NCBI GenBank assembly: GCA_046302135.1
Contig: JBKCIQ010000091.1
Location: 1-64,000 of the forward strand
Length of the DNA: 64,000 nt
From: AM-1111 sp046302135
Lineage (GTDB): Bacteria; Bacteroidota; Bacteroidia; B-17B0; Aurantibacillaceae
Direction of reading: 5' to 3'
Positions 35,199 to 44,368 of the stretch are shown here, in pieces (positions within the stretch are counted from its first letter, which is position 1; each line of letters begins with the position of its first letter). The translations under genes were made by a program, and so were the position numbers. The notes below the pieces were generated by a model that saw only the letters and a program-made list of their open reading frames with translations, was not told the origin of the DNA and ran no database searches.

Positions 35199-36280
35199 TA
35201 GCGCTTATTTGCTTCCTTAATATAATGTTCCAGCGCCATAGTCATGCTTGGAGCTTGTGGAGTGGGCGCGTGAATATCCAATCTGTAACCATTTTGTTGA
35301 ACCGCTTGTGCGGTATTGTATCCAAAGGCAGCAATTCTCATACTTCCCTGTTTAAGTCCGGGAAAATTTTTTCTCAACGATCTTATTCCTGCGGGGGTGA
35401 AAAAAACAACCAGGTCGTAATCGAGTTTACCTTTCATGTCAGAAAGGTCAGAGGAAACGGTTCTGTAAAAAGTAGCTTTAGAATATTTTACTTCCAACTT
35501 ATCAAGAAAATCAACAATTTGTTCTCTATGAACATCAGAAACAGGAAGTAAAAAACGCTCCTCTCGGTGTTTTTTTATTACATCAACCAAATCTTGGATA
35601 GTTTGATGGCCATAAAAAATTTTTCTTTTTCTGTATTGAACGTATTTCTGCAGATAATATGCAATTGATTCGGAAAGACAGAAATATTTAACACTTTCAG
35701 GAATGGTTAGCCGCATTTCATTGGCCATTCTAAAATAATGATCTATTGCTATTCGGCTAGTTAAAATAACAGCATTGTGTTCAAGAATATTTATTTTTTG
35801 CTGTCTGAAGTCTTTTGAAGAAACGCCCTCTACAGAAATAAACTGTCTAAAGTCTAATTTAAGGTTAAATTTTTTGGCCAATTCAAGATATGGCGACTTT
35901 TCACTCTCGGGCCTTGGCTGAGACACTAAAACTGTTTTTACTTTGTGTTTCGGAAAAGAAGAAACTAAAATAGGTTTTTGTTCAGGAAATAGTAAAAGAT
36001 TATTTTTTTCCTTTTTTGTAAGTTTTTTTGTAGTTGTTTCTTGGCCTACCGATTTAATTACTTCTTTCTTACTAATGGTCTTTTTTGTTTCTACCTTTTG
36101 TTGCGTGTTTAATGGTTTAGTTTTTTTTGCAACGGGCCTTGTTTTCTTAATTAGTTTTTTCTTAACCGAATTCTTTACTAAAGAGGCTTGTTTTTTTTTA
36201 GGAGATTTTTTTGCTTTCACTGAGGGCTTTAAAATCTTCTTTTTCGCTAGGGTTTTTTTGTTTTTTTTCTTTGTGGCCAT
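35198..36280 (-). CDS. hemD: Uroporphyrinogen-III synthase-like protein with Lys-rich histone-like N-terminus
   Basis: 360 residues. Residues 1-95 are a low-complexity tail very rich in Lys, Ser, Thr and Ala (KKNKKTLAKKKILKPSVKAK and similar), like bacterial histone H1 tails. From about 112 a HemD fold follows: KTVLVSQPRPESEKSPYLEL, then HNAVILTSRIAIDHYF, VKYFCLSESIAYYLQKY, the hinge between two lobes, and DLVVFFTPAGIRSL with IAAFGYNTAQAVQQNGY. HemD closes hydroxymethylbilane to uroporphyrinogen III in haem synthesis; the Bacteroidota paralogues next to rnpA are divergent, so enzyme activity is likely but not certain. It lies 10 bases after the DUF4271 gene. Confidence 0.8.
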   Translation of the reverse strand: MATKKKNKKTLAKKKILKPSVKAKKSPKKKQASLVKNSVKKKLIKKTRPVAKKTKPLNTQQKVETKKTISKKEVIKSVGQETTTKKLTKKEKNNLLLFPEQKPILVSSFPKHKVKTVLVSQPRPESEKSPYLELAKKFNLKLDFRQFISVEGVSSKDFRQQKINILEHNAVILTSRIAIDHYFRMANEMRLTIPESVKYFCLSESIAYYLQKYVQYRKRKIFYGHQTIQDLVDVIKKHREERFLLPVSDVHREQIVDFLDKLEVKYSKATFYRTVSSDLSDMKGKLDYDLVVFFTPAGIRSLRKNFPGLKQGSMRIAAFGYNTAQAVQQNGYRLDIHAPTPQAPSMTMALEHYIKEANKR

Positions 36281-36290
36281 CAGGTTAGGG

Positions 36291-37067
36291 TTAATTAAAA
36301 TAATAACTAATCTTGGTCAAAAAAACAATAATTGAAAAAATAGGAATTATTTCCAAACCACAAAGGTAAATAAATAATTGAAAATGAGATAGGCCCCTAA
36401 CCTCTCTTGAAATAAAAAAACCTTTAATTAATCTTACTAGGTAAAAAATTCCAAAGGCAGATACTCCAAAAACTATTACAGGAAAATCAGGCAACCTTAG
36501 AAACTCAAGACCAAACCCCACAAGTAACAAGAACACCCCGGCAACTTGGGAAATAATTATTATGTTAAAAATATATTCGGCTGTTTCTTTTTCGGTTAAA
36601 AATAACCAACCAGAAAGTTTTAATATCAATAGCTTAATTAAATAAAGAAGCGTAACAAAAACCAAAATAAACAGGAAAAGAAGAGTTCCTCCTGCGCTAA
36701 ACGGAATAAACGGGCTTTCAATATTAATTTTGTAAATCAAAAAAGATAAGGTAAACAAAAAAACAAAAGTCAGGCTTAAAGCCCCTCCAGTAGAAAGACG
36801 AAAGTCTTCGCGCTCCAGAGACCTCGACGCCTGAATACTAAAACACGACTTAAATAACAGAGTAAACTTTTTATTAAGATTTATAAAAGAAAAAAAGACA
36901 AGAAAAAGACAAGAAAACAGTAAAAAAGAAGGCCATATTTCATGACCAGGAAATACGCCTTGCTTTAATACCTGCTCGCTTCTATGTTTCAAGATGTGTG
37001 GATAATCGTAGGACTGACTACTAAAATTCTTTTCGGGTAGCGTGTCGGGTATCGTTTTTGGTGGCAT
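36291..37067 (-). CDS. DUF4271 integral membrane protein
   Basis: 258 residues with about seven to eight hydrophobic helices (LLFSCLFLVFFSFI, LTFVFLFTLSFLIYKI, GTLLFLFILVFVTLLYLIKLLIL and others). The N-terminal HEIWPSFLLF segment and position directly upstream of hemD-rnpA match the DUF4271 family of Bacteroidota. Function unknown; conserved linkage to HemD-like genes suggests a membrane role in the same process. Ten-base gaps on both sides indicate one operon. Confidence 0.8.
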   Translation of the reverse strand: MPPKTIPDTLPEKNFSSQSYDYPHILKHRSEQVLKQGVFPGHEIWPSFLLFSCLFLVFFSFINLNKKFTLLFKSCFSIQASRSLEREDFRLSTGGALSLTFVFLFTLSFLIYKINIESPFIPFSAGGTLLFLFILVFVTLLYLIKLLILKLSGWLFLTEKETAEYIFNIIIISQVAGVFLLLVGFGLEFLRLPDFPVIVFGVSAFGIFYLVRLIKGFFISREVRGLSHFQLFIYLCGLEIIPIFSIIVFLTKISYYFN

Positions 37068-37077
37068 GTTTAAAATT

Positions 37078-37998
37078 TTAAAGGCTAAATCTTCTAACCA
37101 CGCTCAAACCAATGTTTACATTACCTTTATCCCATCTCCCATTATTACCTGTTAAAAAGTTTAAGCCCGAAACCGAAGCCGTATTAGACATATTGATGCA
37201 AGTGGTAAAATTTTCTTTCGTGTATTGAAAACCAATAGAAAGCGGGTTGGAAAAAGAGAATTTTGGATTATTTTTTCTGTATTCACTGATTATGTAATAG
37301 TATTCCATTAAAAAACATATCCCCTTCTTTAATAAAATATTTCCACCAAACCCTACAAAAGGCAACCCGTTGGTTTCTTTTTTGTTATTTGAGGGATTAA
37401 TAGAATCAAAAATTAGGTTTCTGTGTTGGTAACCCGAAACGAGTTGAAAATAAAACACATCAGAAAACTGTCTAGACACGACTACTTTGGATAAATATTT
37501 TATTCTGTGCGCAAAATTATTACGGTTTTCTACCACTGTTCCCACAGGGTAAATTTTATCTGAAGAAATCGTCGATACACCTGAACTTAAAAAAACAACA
37601 ACAGAGCAGAAATTTCGGCCTTCTTTTTTTTGTTCTAAAAGCCTATACTTTAAATCTCCCTCCACTAATTCGTTAACTTTACTTCTACCGAGCCCAACCT
37701 GCAAGTTGTTAAACATACCATAATAAACACCGATTCTGTAATCGTTGAGTTCATCAAGCCCTAAAAAGGAATGTTCGTTTGACTTGCCTGATAAAGTCCC
37801 GAACCTTCTTTCAATAAAAATAGCTAAGGTATTTTTAGGAATTATGGACGAGCTTTCTCCTAAAATTATTTTTTCAGTTAGGAACTGTTTACCTTTTTTT
37901 GTAGAATCTCTATTTATTATTGAATCTGTACGCCCGGAAACACAATAAAAACAACAGCAAAAAACAATAATAAAAAAGTTAAACAGTGAACAATTCAT
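37078..37998 (-). CDS. DUF5777-like outer-membrane beta-barrel protein
   Basis: 306 residues from the ATG at 37998; the longer frame to 38070 starts before the signal peptide (CSLFNFFIIVFCCCFYCVSG). The mature protein starts with charged residues, then alternating strands: NTLAIFIERRFGTLSG, YRIGVYYGMFNNLQVGLGRSK, FCSVVVFLSSGVS, ending VNIGLSVVRRFSL. The pattern 'E.RFG ... IG..YG....L.VG.GR' fits DUF5777 barrels, which in Bacteroidota often accompany haem or YceI-type proteins. It leads the DUF4271-hemD-rnpA-S41 operon and is divergent from the sensor at 38112. Substrate unknown. Confidence 0.65.
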   Translation of the reverse strand: MNCSLFNFFIIVFCCCFYCVSGRTDSIINRDSTKKGKQFLTEKIILGESSSIIPKNTLAIFIERRFGTLSGKSNEHSFLGLDELNDYRIGVYYGMFNNLQVGLGRSKVNELVEGDLKYRLLEQKKEGRNFCSVVVFLSSGVSTISSDKIYPVGTVVENRNNFAHRIKYLSKVVVSRQFSDVFYFQLVSGYQHRNLIFDSINPSNNKKETNGLPFVGFGGNILLKKGICFLMEYYYIISEYRKNNPKFSFSNPLSIGFQYTKENFTTCINMSNTASVSGLNFLTGNNGRWDKGNVNIGLSVVRRFSL

Positions 37999-38111
37999 AC
38001 CCAAAATTAGGTATTTTAATTCGTATATATATTTGTTTAAGTCAACATGAAAACAAAAATCATAAACCATAAAAACACAAGATAAATCTCTTATATTTAT
38101 CTCTTAAATCT

Positions 38112-41100
38112 ATGACTAGGCTTATCAAGCTTCCAACTAAATGGATTATTTTTTTAAGCACTTTGTTTTTAATACAATTTGCAGAGTCACAAACCGAATT
38201 GAAATTTTACAACCTTGGAGTGGACCAAGGCCTTTCTCAAAACAGCGTTAGCTGTATAACTCAGGATAAATTTGGGTTTATGTGGTTTGGTACAGCCTCC
38301 GGGCTAAATCGTTATGATGGGTATGAATTCAAAATATATCAGTTTGATCCTAAAGACAGCCTTAGTCTTTCAGAGAGCGCTATTACCGCACTTTTTGTTA
38401 CAAATAACGGAGACATATTAGTTGCCACGAGGCATGGCGGATTTAACCGATTCAATAAAAGCACGGGGAAGGTTGAGAGATACACTAACTTTCCAAAAAA
38501 CAGTAAATCCATTTCCAGTAATTCTGTTAATTGTGTTATTGAGACCAAAAGGGGAGTTGTTTTTGCCGGAACAGATAAGGGGTTAAATATTTACAACGGT
38601 TCTGCTTTTGTAAAAAAAACAATTAAAGAAAAACAAGGCGAAAAGGTAACAGCATTATTTGAGGATAATACAGGAAAAATATGGGTTGGCGGCGCTTCAA
38701 ATACAATAACACAGTATAATTTTCAAAAGGATGAGTTTGTTGTTTTTACTGACCCTGACATTACCGCTAGAAATTACATTACCAAATCTATAAAAGAATT
38801 TGCTCCAGGAATATTAATGTTGGCAACAACACGGGGCCTCAGATTCTTTGACACCTATTCAAAAAGATTTGTTAACTGCTTGATTGAATACAATAACCCC
38901 GACTTATTATTGAGCCATGAAATAACGTCTTTTACAAAGGACAAGCTTGGAAATGTGTGGTGTGCAGTAAGTATTAGTCAATCTGAAAATAAAATTGTAA
39001 AAATTAACCCATTTGAAAAAAACGTGGAATATGTCATCAAGACAGAGGTAACACAAAGCTCTGCCGCCCAAGAAAAAATATTATCTATGTATACGGACGC
39101 ATCAGGGCTTGTTTGGATGGGCACCGACGGAAAAGGAACCGCATATTTCAACCCATACGGCTCTAAATTTTCCACAATTAAAAACGGACAAAAAGAATTG
39201 AATCAGCTAACCAATGAATATGTATATGCCATCGAGGAAGACACTGATGGCTCTGTTTGGATTGGCACTAACGATTTTGAGTTACATCAGTATTTTCCTG
39301 CCACAGGAAAAATGAAATATTTTTCTACCGGCGTGATACAAAGGAACTGGTGCTCAGATATAGAAAAATCTGTTTACAACAAGGGAAAAATTTGGCTTTC
39401 TTTTAGAAAAAAGGACGATGAAGGGGGTGTAATTTTATTCGATGAAAAGACCGGGCAATATAAAACATTAGATGAGCTTTCTGGGAAAATTAACTGTCTT
39501 GGAACGTACATAGTGCGTGTTATTAAAGAAGAAGGGAATTTATTATGGGTTGGAACACAAGAACGAGGACTTTTTTGTTTTAATCAGACAACAAAGGAGT
39601 TGATTGCTTTCAACAATAAGAACGGAGATCCAAATTCATTACCAAACGACGAGGTTGCCGACATTTTTCGCGACAGCAAAAAACGCCTTTGGATTGCAAC
39701 TCGCGGTGGACTTGGCATATTAAATGAGAAGACAAAACAATTTATAAATTTCAAGCACCTCACATCTAACCCTAATTCTTTAAGCGCTAACAATGTTTTA
39801 TCTTTTTTAGAGGACTCCCGTAAAAATATTTGGGTGTGTACCTCTCACGGCTTAAATCTTTATAACGAAAGAAAAAACAACTTTAAGCTTTTTTCAGTTT
39901 CAGATGGGCTTCCGGATAATTTTATATATGGAGCACTTGAAGACAGTAAGGGTAAATTATGGATAAGCACTAATAACGGGTTGAGCGTTTTTAATATAAA
40001 AGACAGCTCCTTTAAGAATTATTCTGCCAGCGATGGTTTGCAGAGCAACGAGTTTAATACTCACGCGTTTCATAAAGGAAAAAAAGGGTTAATGTATTTT
40101 GGGGGAATTAATGGTCTTAATTATTTTTATCCGGACAGCATAACCAAAAAAACATTTTCACCTACAATTTTATTAACTTCATTTACTGTTTTAGGAAAAA
40201 AGCTAGATTTAGATTCGTTCATTCATGTAAAGAAAAGGATAATCCTAAATCATGATGAAAGTTTTTTGTCATTCGATTTTGCATCATTAGATTTTTTTCA
40301 TCCCGATAAAAATATTTTAGCGTGTAAACTAGAAGGAATTGATAAGGACTGGATATATTTCAATAAAAAACACGGAATTTCATATTCCAATTTGGTGCCC
40401 GGCTCATATAGGTTATTTATAAATGGAACCAATTCTGACGGTGATTGGAGCGATAGATCAAACCCGATTGAAATTGTCATACTTCCTCCTTTTTATAAAA
40501 CAAATTGGTTTTATGCAGTTTGTTTGTTTACGGTTTTAATGTTAATTAGATTTATTTATCGTTATAGGGTAAGAAAACTCATAAAAGCAAGAAATGAATT
40601 AGAGCTACAGGTTCAGGAAAGGACTCAAGAAGTGGTAGAGCAAAAAAATGAATTGAACAGATCTTATGATAATATTAAACTATTAAGCGAAATAGGCAAG
40701 AAAATTACTTCAACGCTGGAACTAAATGAGCTTGGAAGGGTGGTTTATAAAGAACTTAATTTTTTGCTTGATGCTGAAATTTTTTCGATAGGAATTTTTA
40801 ATGCAAGTACAAAAACTATTGAATATATTTCATCAATTGAAAAAGGAAACGATTTTGAAATTCCACCTGTTTTAATTGATGAAGCAAATTGTTTTTCGTC
40901 GCAATGTTTAAAAAAAGGGAAGGAATATATTATAAATGATGTTTCTGTATGGAATAAAAACCAAAGCATAGAGTTAGCAAATATTGTCGGAAACGATAAA
41001 TCACAGGCACTTGTTTATATACCCATACTCAACTCACAAGGTACTACACAGGGAGTGTTTACCGTGCAAAGCTCAAGAAAAAATGCATACTCAAATTATC

Positions 41101-42365
41101 ACATTAACCTACTGCGTAATCTATCTGTTTACATCAATATTGCCATAGAAAATGCCAGGGCCTTTAAAGTTTTGAATGAAGCAAGAACGGAACTGGAAAA
41201 ATTATCTTTGGTAGCAAGCAGGACCGACAACGGGGTTGTGATTTGCGATGAAAAAGGCAATATAGAATGGCTTAACGATGGTTTTTCCAGGTTATACGGA
41301 TATAACCTAGAGGAGTTTATTAATACATTTGATAGAAATATTTTAAAGGCAAGTAACAGTTCCAAAATTTCTAAAATCCTTAAAGAATGTTTCGAAACAA
41401 AGAGAACTGTTGTTTATGAATCTAAAGCAAACACAAAAGATGGAAAGGATATGTGGGTTCAAACAACGCTTACGCCAATTTTAGATTTAAATAAAAACAT
41501 TCACAAACTAATTGCAATTGATACTGACATTACTGAATTAAAAATAGCCGAAGAACAAATTTTAAGACAAAAGAATGAGATAGAGGCAAAAAACAAAGAC
41601 ATAACGGATAGTATTAATTATGCAAGACGAATACAAAAAGCAACGCTTGCCACTAAAACTCAGCTAGAGGAAACGTTTTCAGATAACTTTGTTTTTTTCA
41701 GACCAAAAGATATTGTTAGTGGAGACTTCTATTGGATGTCAAAAAATGAAAACGGGAAAGTTTTTATGGCAATTGCAGATTGTACAGGTCACGGAGTTCC
41801 CGGTGCAATTTTAAGCGTTATTGGCACAGCATTGTTAGATGAAATTATCATACAGCAAAAGATAGAAAATCCCGCTGAAGCGCTGGAGAAAATGAGGAAA
41901 GAAATTATAAGATTACTAAATCCCGATGGGGCCGAAGAAGAAACTAATGATGGAATTGACATTGTGCTCTGCGCAATCGATTTTGGAGGCGCAGACAATA
42001 AAATTAAAATGGAATTTGCATGTGCTAAAAATCCTTTGGTTTTAATCAGGAACGGAGAATTAAAAGAATTTACACCTGATTATTTTTGTGTTGGTAAAGA
42101 TCAAAACTATGAGAAACCATTCAACTTACACAGGATAGAAGTTGAAAAAGGCGATAAAATTTATATTTACAGCGATGGTTATGCCGATCAGTTTGGAGGA
42201 GAAAAAGGAAAAAAGTTCAAAGCGAAAAATCTTCAGGAGCTGTTGTTAAGCACAAGTAATTTATCAATGAGCGAACAGCACTCTGTGCTTGTTGATGCAC
42301 ACGAGAGATGGAAAGGCGATTACGCACAGGTAGATGATGTTTGTGTTGTAGGGGCTTGTTTTTGA
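38112..42365 (+). CDS. Hybrid sensor: beta-propeller, Y_Y_Y, GAF, PAS and SpoIIE phosphatase
   Basis: 1417 residues. Signal peptide (1-26), then a 14-blade-like periplasmic region of two-component regulator propeller repeats (about 30-690; recurrent GFMWFGTASGLNRYDG, RLWIATRGGLGILN). A Y_Y_Y domain (about 720-790) and one transmembrane helix (about 797-815, WFYAVCLFTVLMLIRFIYRY) follow. Inside are a coiled coil, a GAF domain (about 860-1015), a PAS domain (about 1028-1140) and a C-terminal PP2C/SpoIIE phosphatase (about 1170-1417). The phosphatase has RPKDIVSGDFYWM, ADCTGHGVPGA, YSDGYADQ and DDVCVV, with the metal-binding Asp residues kept. No kinase domain is present. Probably an anti-anti-sigma type output. 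It is 26 bases from the exported YidD gene and likely its regulator or operon partner. Confidence 0.92.
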   Translation: MTRLIKLPTKWIIFLSTLFLIQFAESQTELKFYNLGVDQGLSQNSVSCITQDKFGFMWFGTASGLNRYDGYEFKIYQFDPKDSLSLSESAITALFVTNNGDILVATRHGGFNRFNKSTGKVERYTNFPKNSKSISSNSVNCVIETKRGVVFAGTDKGLNIYNGSAFVKKTIKEKQGEKVTALFEDNTGKIWVGGASNTITQYNFQKDEFVVFTDPDITARNYITKSIKEFAPGILMLATTRGLRFFDTYSKRFVNCLIEYNNPDLLLSHEITSFTKDKLGNVWCAVSISQSENKIVKINPFEKNVEYVIKTEVTQSSAAQEKILSMYTDASGLVWMGTDGKGTAYFNPYGSKFSTIKNGQKELNQLTNEYVYAIEEDTDGSVWIGTNDFELHQYFPATGKMKYFSTGVIQRNWCSDIEKSVYNKGKIWLSFRKKDDEGGVILFDEKTGQYKTLDELSGKINCLGTYIVRVIKEEGNLLWVGTQERGLFCFNQTTKELIAFNNKNGDPNSLPNDEVADIFRDSKKRLWIATRGGLGILNEKTKQFINFKHLTSNPNSLSANNVLSFLEDSRKNIWVCTSHGLNLYNERKNNFKLFSVSDGLPDNFIYGALEDSKGKLWISTNNGLSVFNIKDSSFKNYSASDGLQSNEFNTHAFHKGKKGLMYFGGINGLNYFYPDSITKKTFSPTILLTSFTVLGKKLDLDSFIHVKKRIILNHDESFLSFDFASLDFFHPDKNILACKLEGIDKDWIYFNKKHGISYSNLVPGSYRLFINGTNSDGDWSDRSNPIEIVILPPFYKTNWFYAVCLFTVLMLIRFIYRYRVRKLIKARNELELQVQERTQEVVEQKNELNRSYDNIKLLSEIGKKITSTLELNELGRVVYKELNFLLDAEIFSIGIFNASTKTIEYISSIEKGNDFEIPPVLIDEANCFSSQCLKKGKEYIINDVSVWNKNQSIELANIVGNDKSQALVYIPILNSQGTTQGVFTVQSSRKNAYSNYHINLLRNLSVYINIAIENARAFKVLNEARTELEKLSLVASRTDNGVVICDEKGNIEWLNDGFSRLYGYNLEEFINTFDRNILKASNSSKISKILKECFETKRTVVYESKANTKDGKDMWVQTTLTPILDLNKNIHKLIAIDTDITELKIAEEQILRQKNEIEAKNKDITDSINYARRIQKATLATKTQLEETFSDNFVFFRPKDIVSGDFYWMSKNENGKVFMAIADCTGHGVPGAILSVIGTALLDEIIIQQKIENPAEALEKMRKEIIRLLNPDGAEEETNDGIDIVLCAIDFGGADNKIKMEFACAKNPLVLIRNGELKEFTPDYFCVGKDQNYEKPFNLHRIEVEKGDKIYIYSDGYADQFGGEKGKKFKAKNLQELLLSTSNLSMSEQHSVLVDAHERWKGDYAQVDDVCVVGACF

Positions 42366-42391
42366 ATAAAGAAACCAAATTTCATAAATTT

Positions 42392-42811
42392 ATGATCTCT
42401 ATGCGGAAATTTTTTCTGTTTATATTTCTTTCCTTTTCTTTATTTGCATTTACTCAAAGCAAGGTTACGAAAATGCTATTGAGCAATTCTTTCAATCAAA
42501 CAAAGCAACCGGAACAGGCAAAAAAATCGTTTTTAAATACAAACAAAAGAAAGTATAATCCTATTAACTACATAGGTGGCGCGTTTATTTTTTTCTATCA
42601 AAATGTTTTTTCCGAACAAATACAAGCCAACTGTGCCTATGAAATCAGTTGCAGCAACTACACAAAAAAATGTATGGAGACAAAAGGTCCAATAAAGGGT
42701 TTTTTATTGGGCATACATCAATTAAGCTGTTGTTTCGGCGGAATTGAAGATGATTATGAAATAATTTCTATAACAGCAGAAGGTAAGGTAAATAATTTGT
42801 CGACGGAATGA
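42392..42811 (+). CDS. YidD-domain protein with signal peptide
   Basis: 139 residues from ATG 42392 (or 42401). N-terminal signal peptide MRKFFLFIFLSFSLFAFTQS, a polar linker, then a YidD-like domain (about 65-125): GAFIFFYQNVFSEQI, SCSNYTKKCMETKGPIKGFL and a CCFGG. Canonical YidD ('CRF.PSCS.Y') is an 70-85-residue cytoplasmic helper of membrane protein insertion. Here the domain keeps the paired Cys and GP(I)KG but is exported. It overlaps the next gene by four bases (ATGA). Canonical function is doubtful; a lipid- or membrane-modifying periplasmic role is a guess. Confidence 0.75.
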   Translation: MISMRKFFLFIFLSFSLFAFTQSKVTKMLLSNSFNQTKQPEQAKKSFLNTNKRKYNPINYIGGAFIFFYQNVFSEQIQANCAYEISCSNYTKKCMETKGPIKGFLLGIHQLSCCFGGIEDDYEIISITAEGKVNNLSTE

Positions 42812-43593
42812 AAAGGGGACTTCTGATAATAGCATTTTATGTTACTACATTTAGTCTTTTTGCCCAAAAAGAAAAAGAATTTGTAAAGCATTTATTAAAG
42901 AACAATTTAAAAAGCGAACACTTTACGCTTTTGCAATTAAAGTCAAAACTACCTTTTGATTCTTTGAACTACTTGTGGTCCCAATATTATTTAAATTATA
43001 ATGAGAATCAAAACCTAATAAAGTCAATACAGCAGTCAAGTTTTTTTTTAGAAAAGGATACTGCGTTTTTTAACGCGTGTTCGGTTTATTTTTTGAGTCA
43101 AAAGCCTTCAGACCTCGATGGTTTTTATTCCATTGCACAAAATTTGAACAGGCCGTACTACTCCTCACAAATTTATAGTTTGGTTAAATTAATTAATGAG
43201 CCGGCCGCTAGAGACACCTTTTTAATTCCTATAAAATTAAAAACCTCCTTCAATAATTTTTTTGTGTCCTGTAAGAAAAAACCGGCAATTGCGGCGGGAC
43301 TTTCTGCTGTTCTTCCGGGAGCCGGAAAACTCTACACTGGCAGACCTAGGTCTTTCGTTAACGTATTGTTTGCTCATGTTCTAAACGGAATAGCCTTATA
43401 TGAGACAATTAATAAACGTGGAATAAAGAATCCATACTCTATTTTTTGTGTCTCATACACCGGCCTGTTTTATCTTGCTAATGTTTACGGAAGTTATCAT
43501 GATGTAAAACAGGCCCGAATGGAGAAAAGAAAAAAGTTTTTATTTGATGCAAAGAATTATTACAATATTAATTGCCATTATCCTCCGGAGTAA
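42808..43593 (+). CDS. GR-motif membrane protein, copy 1
   Basis: 261 residues. Signal peptide (LLIIAFYVTTFSLFAQ), a helical region of about 140 residues resembling repeat scaffolds, then a membrane module: KKPAIAAGLSAVLPGAGKLYTGRPRS followed by two hydrophobic segments and a basic tail (QARMEKRKKFLFD). The LPGAGKLYTGR segment is like the glycine-rich turn of TM2/DUF5683-type proteins. The next gene repeats this design. Co-translated with the YidD-like gene. Function unknown. Confidence 0.7.
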   Translation: MKRGLLIIAFYVTTFSLFAQKEKEFVKHLLKNNLKSEHFTLLQLKSKLPFDSLNYLWSQYYLNYNENQNLIKSIQQSSFFLEKDTAFFNACSVYFLSQKPSDLDGFYSIAQNLNRPYYSSQIYSLVKLINEPAARDTFLIPIKLKTSFNNFFVSCKKKPAIAAGLSAVLPGAGKLYTGRPRSFVNVLFAHVLNGIALYETINKRGIKNPYSIFCVSYTGLFYLANVYGSYHDVKQARMEKRKKFLFDAKNYYNINCHYPPE

Positions 43594-44368
43594 TTGCCTT
43601 TTCTGCCAAACAGAAATGGATAAAAAATTACTTTTTCTTGAGGAACAAATTTTTATTTCTGAAAACGATTCAGAAAAGAACAACTATTTGCTTCAAAAAA
43701 TAAAACTATACATTGAAAACGATTCTATCAATAAATCAGCGCTTAAAGAAGTGAAGAGGGTTAACCCTTCTTACCTTTTTGACTCAATAAAAAAAGTAGA
43801 TTTTTTCTGGAATGCCGCTATCATCTGCCATTTAAATAATGACCATAATAACGCTAAGCATTACCTATCAGAGTATAACAGTTGTAATAATGACACACTG
43901 CTTAATTCGATCTTGTTGAAATTTTTGATATTTGTGGGTCACGATTCATTTAAGGCAGAATCTATTTTGAGTGCGGCAAACAAAAAAGACACTGCTTTTT
44001 CTTCTATAAGTTGTCTTAACGAAATGAGCAATAAAACATTTGTAAAGGGCAAAAAAATAATGATAGCCTCGTCTTATTTCGTGCCCGGTTCGGGGACAAT
44101 AATGGCCGGACGCCCAATTAAAGGAATTGTATCTCTCCTTGCGGTAGGTGCGCTTGGAGCAGGAACTTATTCACTTGCAGTAAACACACTTTATCTAAAC
44201 GCATTATTTGTTGCGTTTCCGTGGTTTTATAAGTTTTACAATGGACAAGCCCGGCTCACAAGGAAGACAATTGAGAAAAAAGAAGATGCAAGAAAGCAGA
44301 AATACGCTCAACATTGTGAGGTGGCATTAAAAAAACTATTGGAAAAATATCCTATAGAATTCAAATGA
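43547..44368 (+). CDS. GR-motif membrane protein, copy 2
   Basis: 273 residues from ATG 43547 (a TTG one codon earlier is possible). The start lies inside the end of copy 1, a 47-base overlap. Signal peptide (QRIITILIAIILRSNCLFCQ), a helical domain with repeats, then the membrane module KKIMIASSYFVPGSGTIMAGRP, two hydrophobic helices and a basic tail (RLTRKTIEKKEDARKQKY). Same domain order and motif as copy 1 though overall identity is low; probably an old duplication. Overlaps the haem/copper lipoprotein by four bases. Confidence 0.7.
   Translation: MQRIITILIAIILRSNCLFCQTEMDKKLLFLEEQIFISENDSEKNNYLLQKIKLYIENDSINKSALKEVKRVNPSYLFDSIKKVDFFWNAAIICHLNNDHNNAKHYLSEYNSCNNDTLLNSILLKFLIFVGHDSFKAESILSAANKKDTAFSSISCLNEMSNKTFVKGKKIMIASSYFVPGSGTIMAGRPIKGIVSLLAVGALGAGTYSLAVNTLYLNALFVAFPWFYKFYNGQARLTRKTIEKKEDARKQKYAQHCEVALKKLLEKYPIEFK

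Noticed and set aside
36997..37005. TGTGGATAA, a perfect DnaA-box-like 9-mer
   Set aside because: It lies alone inside the DUF4271 coding sequence with no other boxes or A+T-rich element around it; chance is sufficient.
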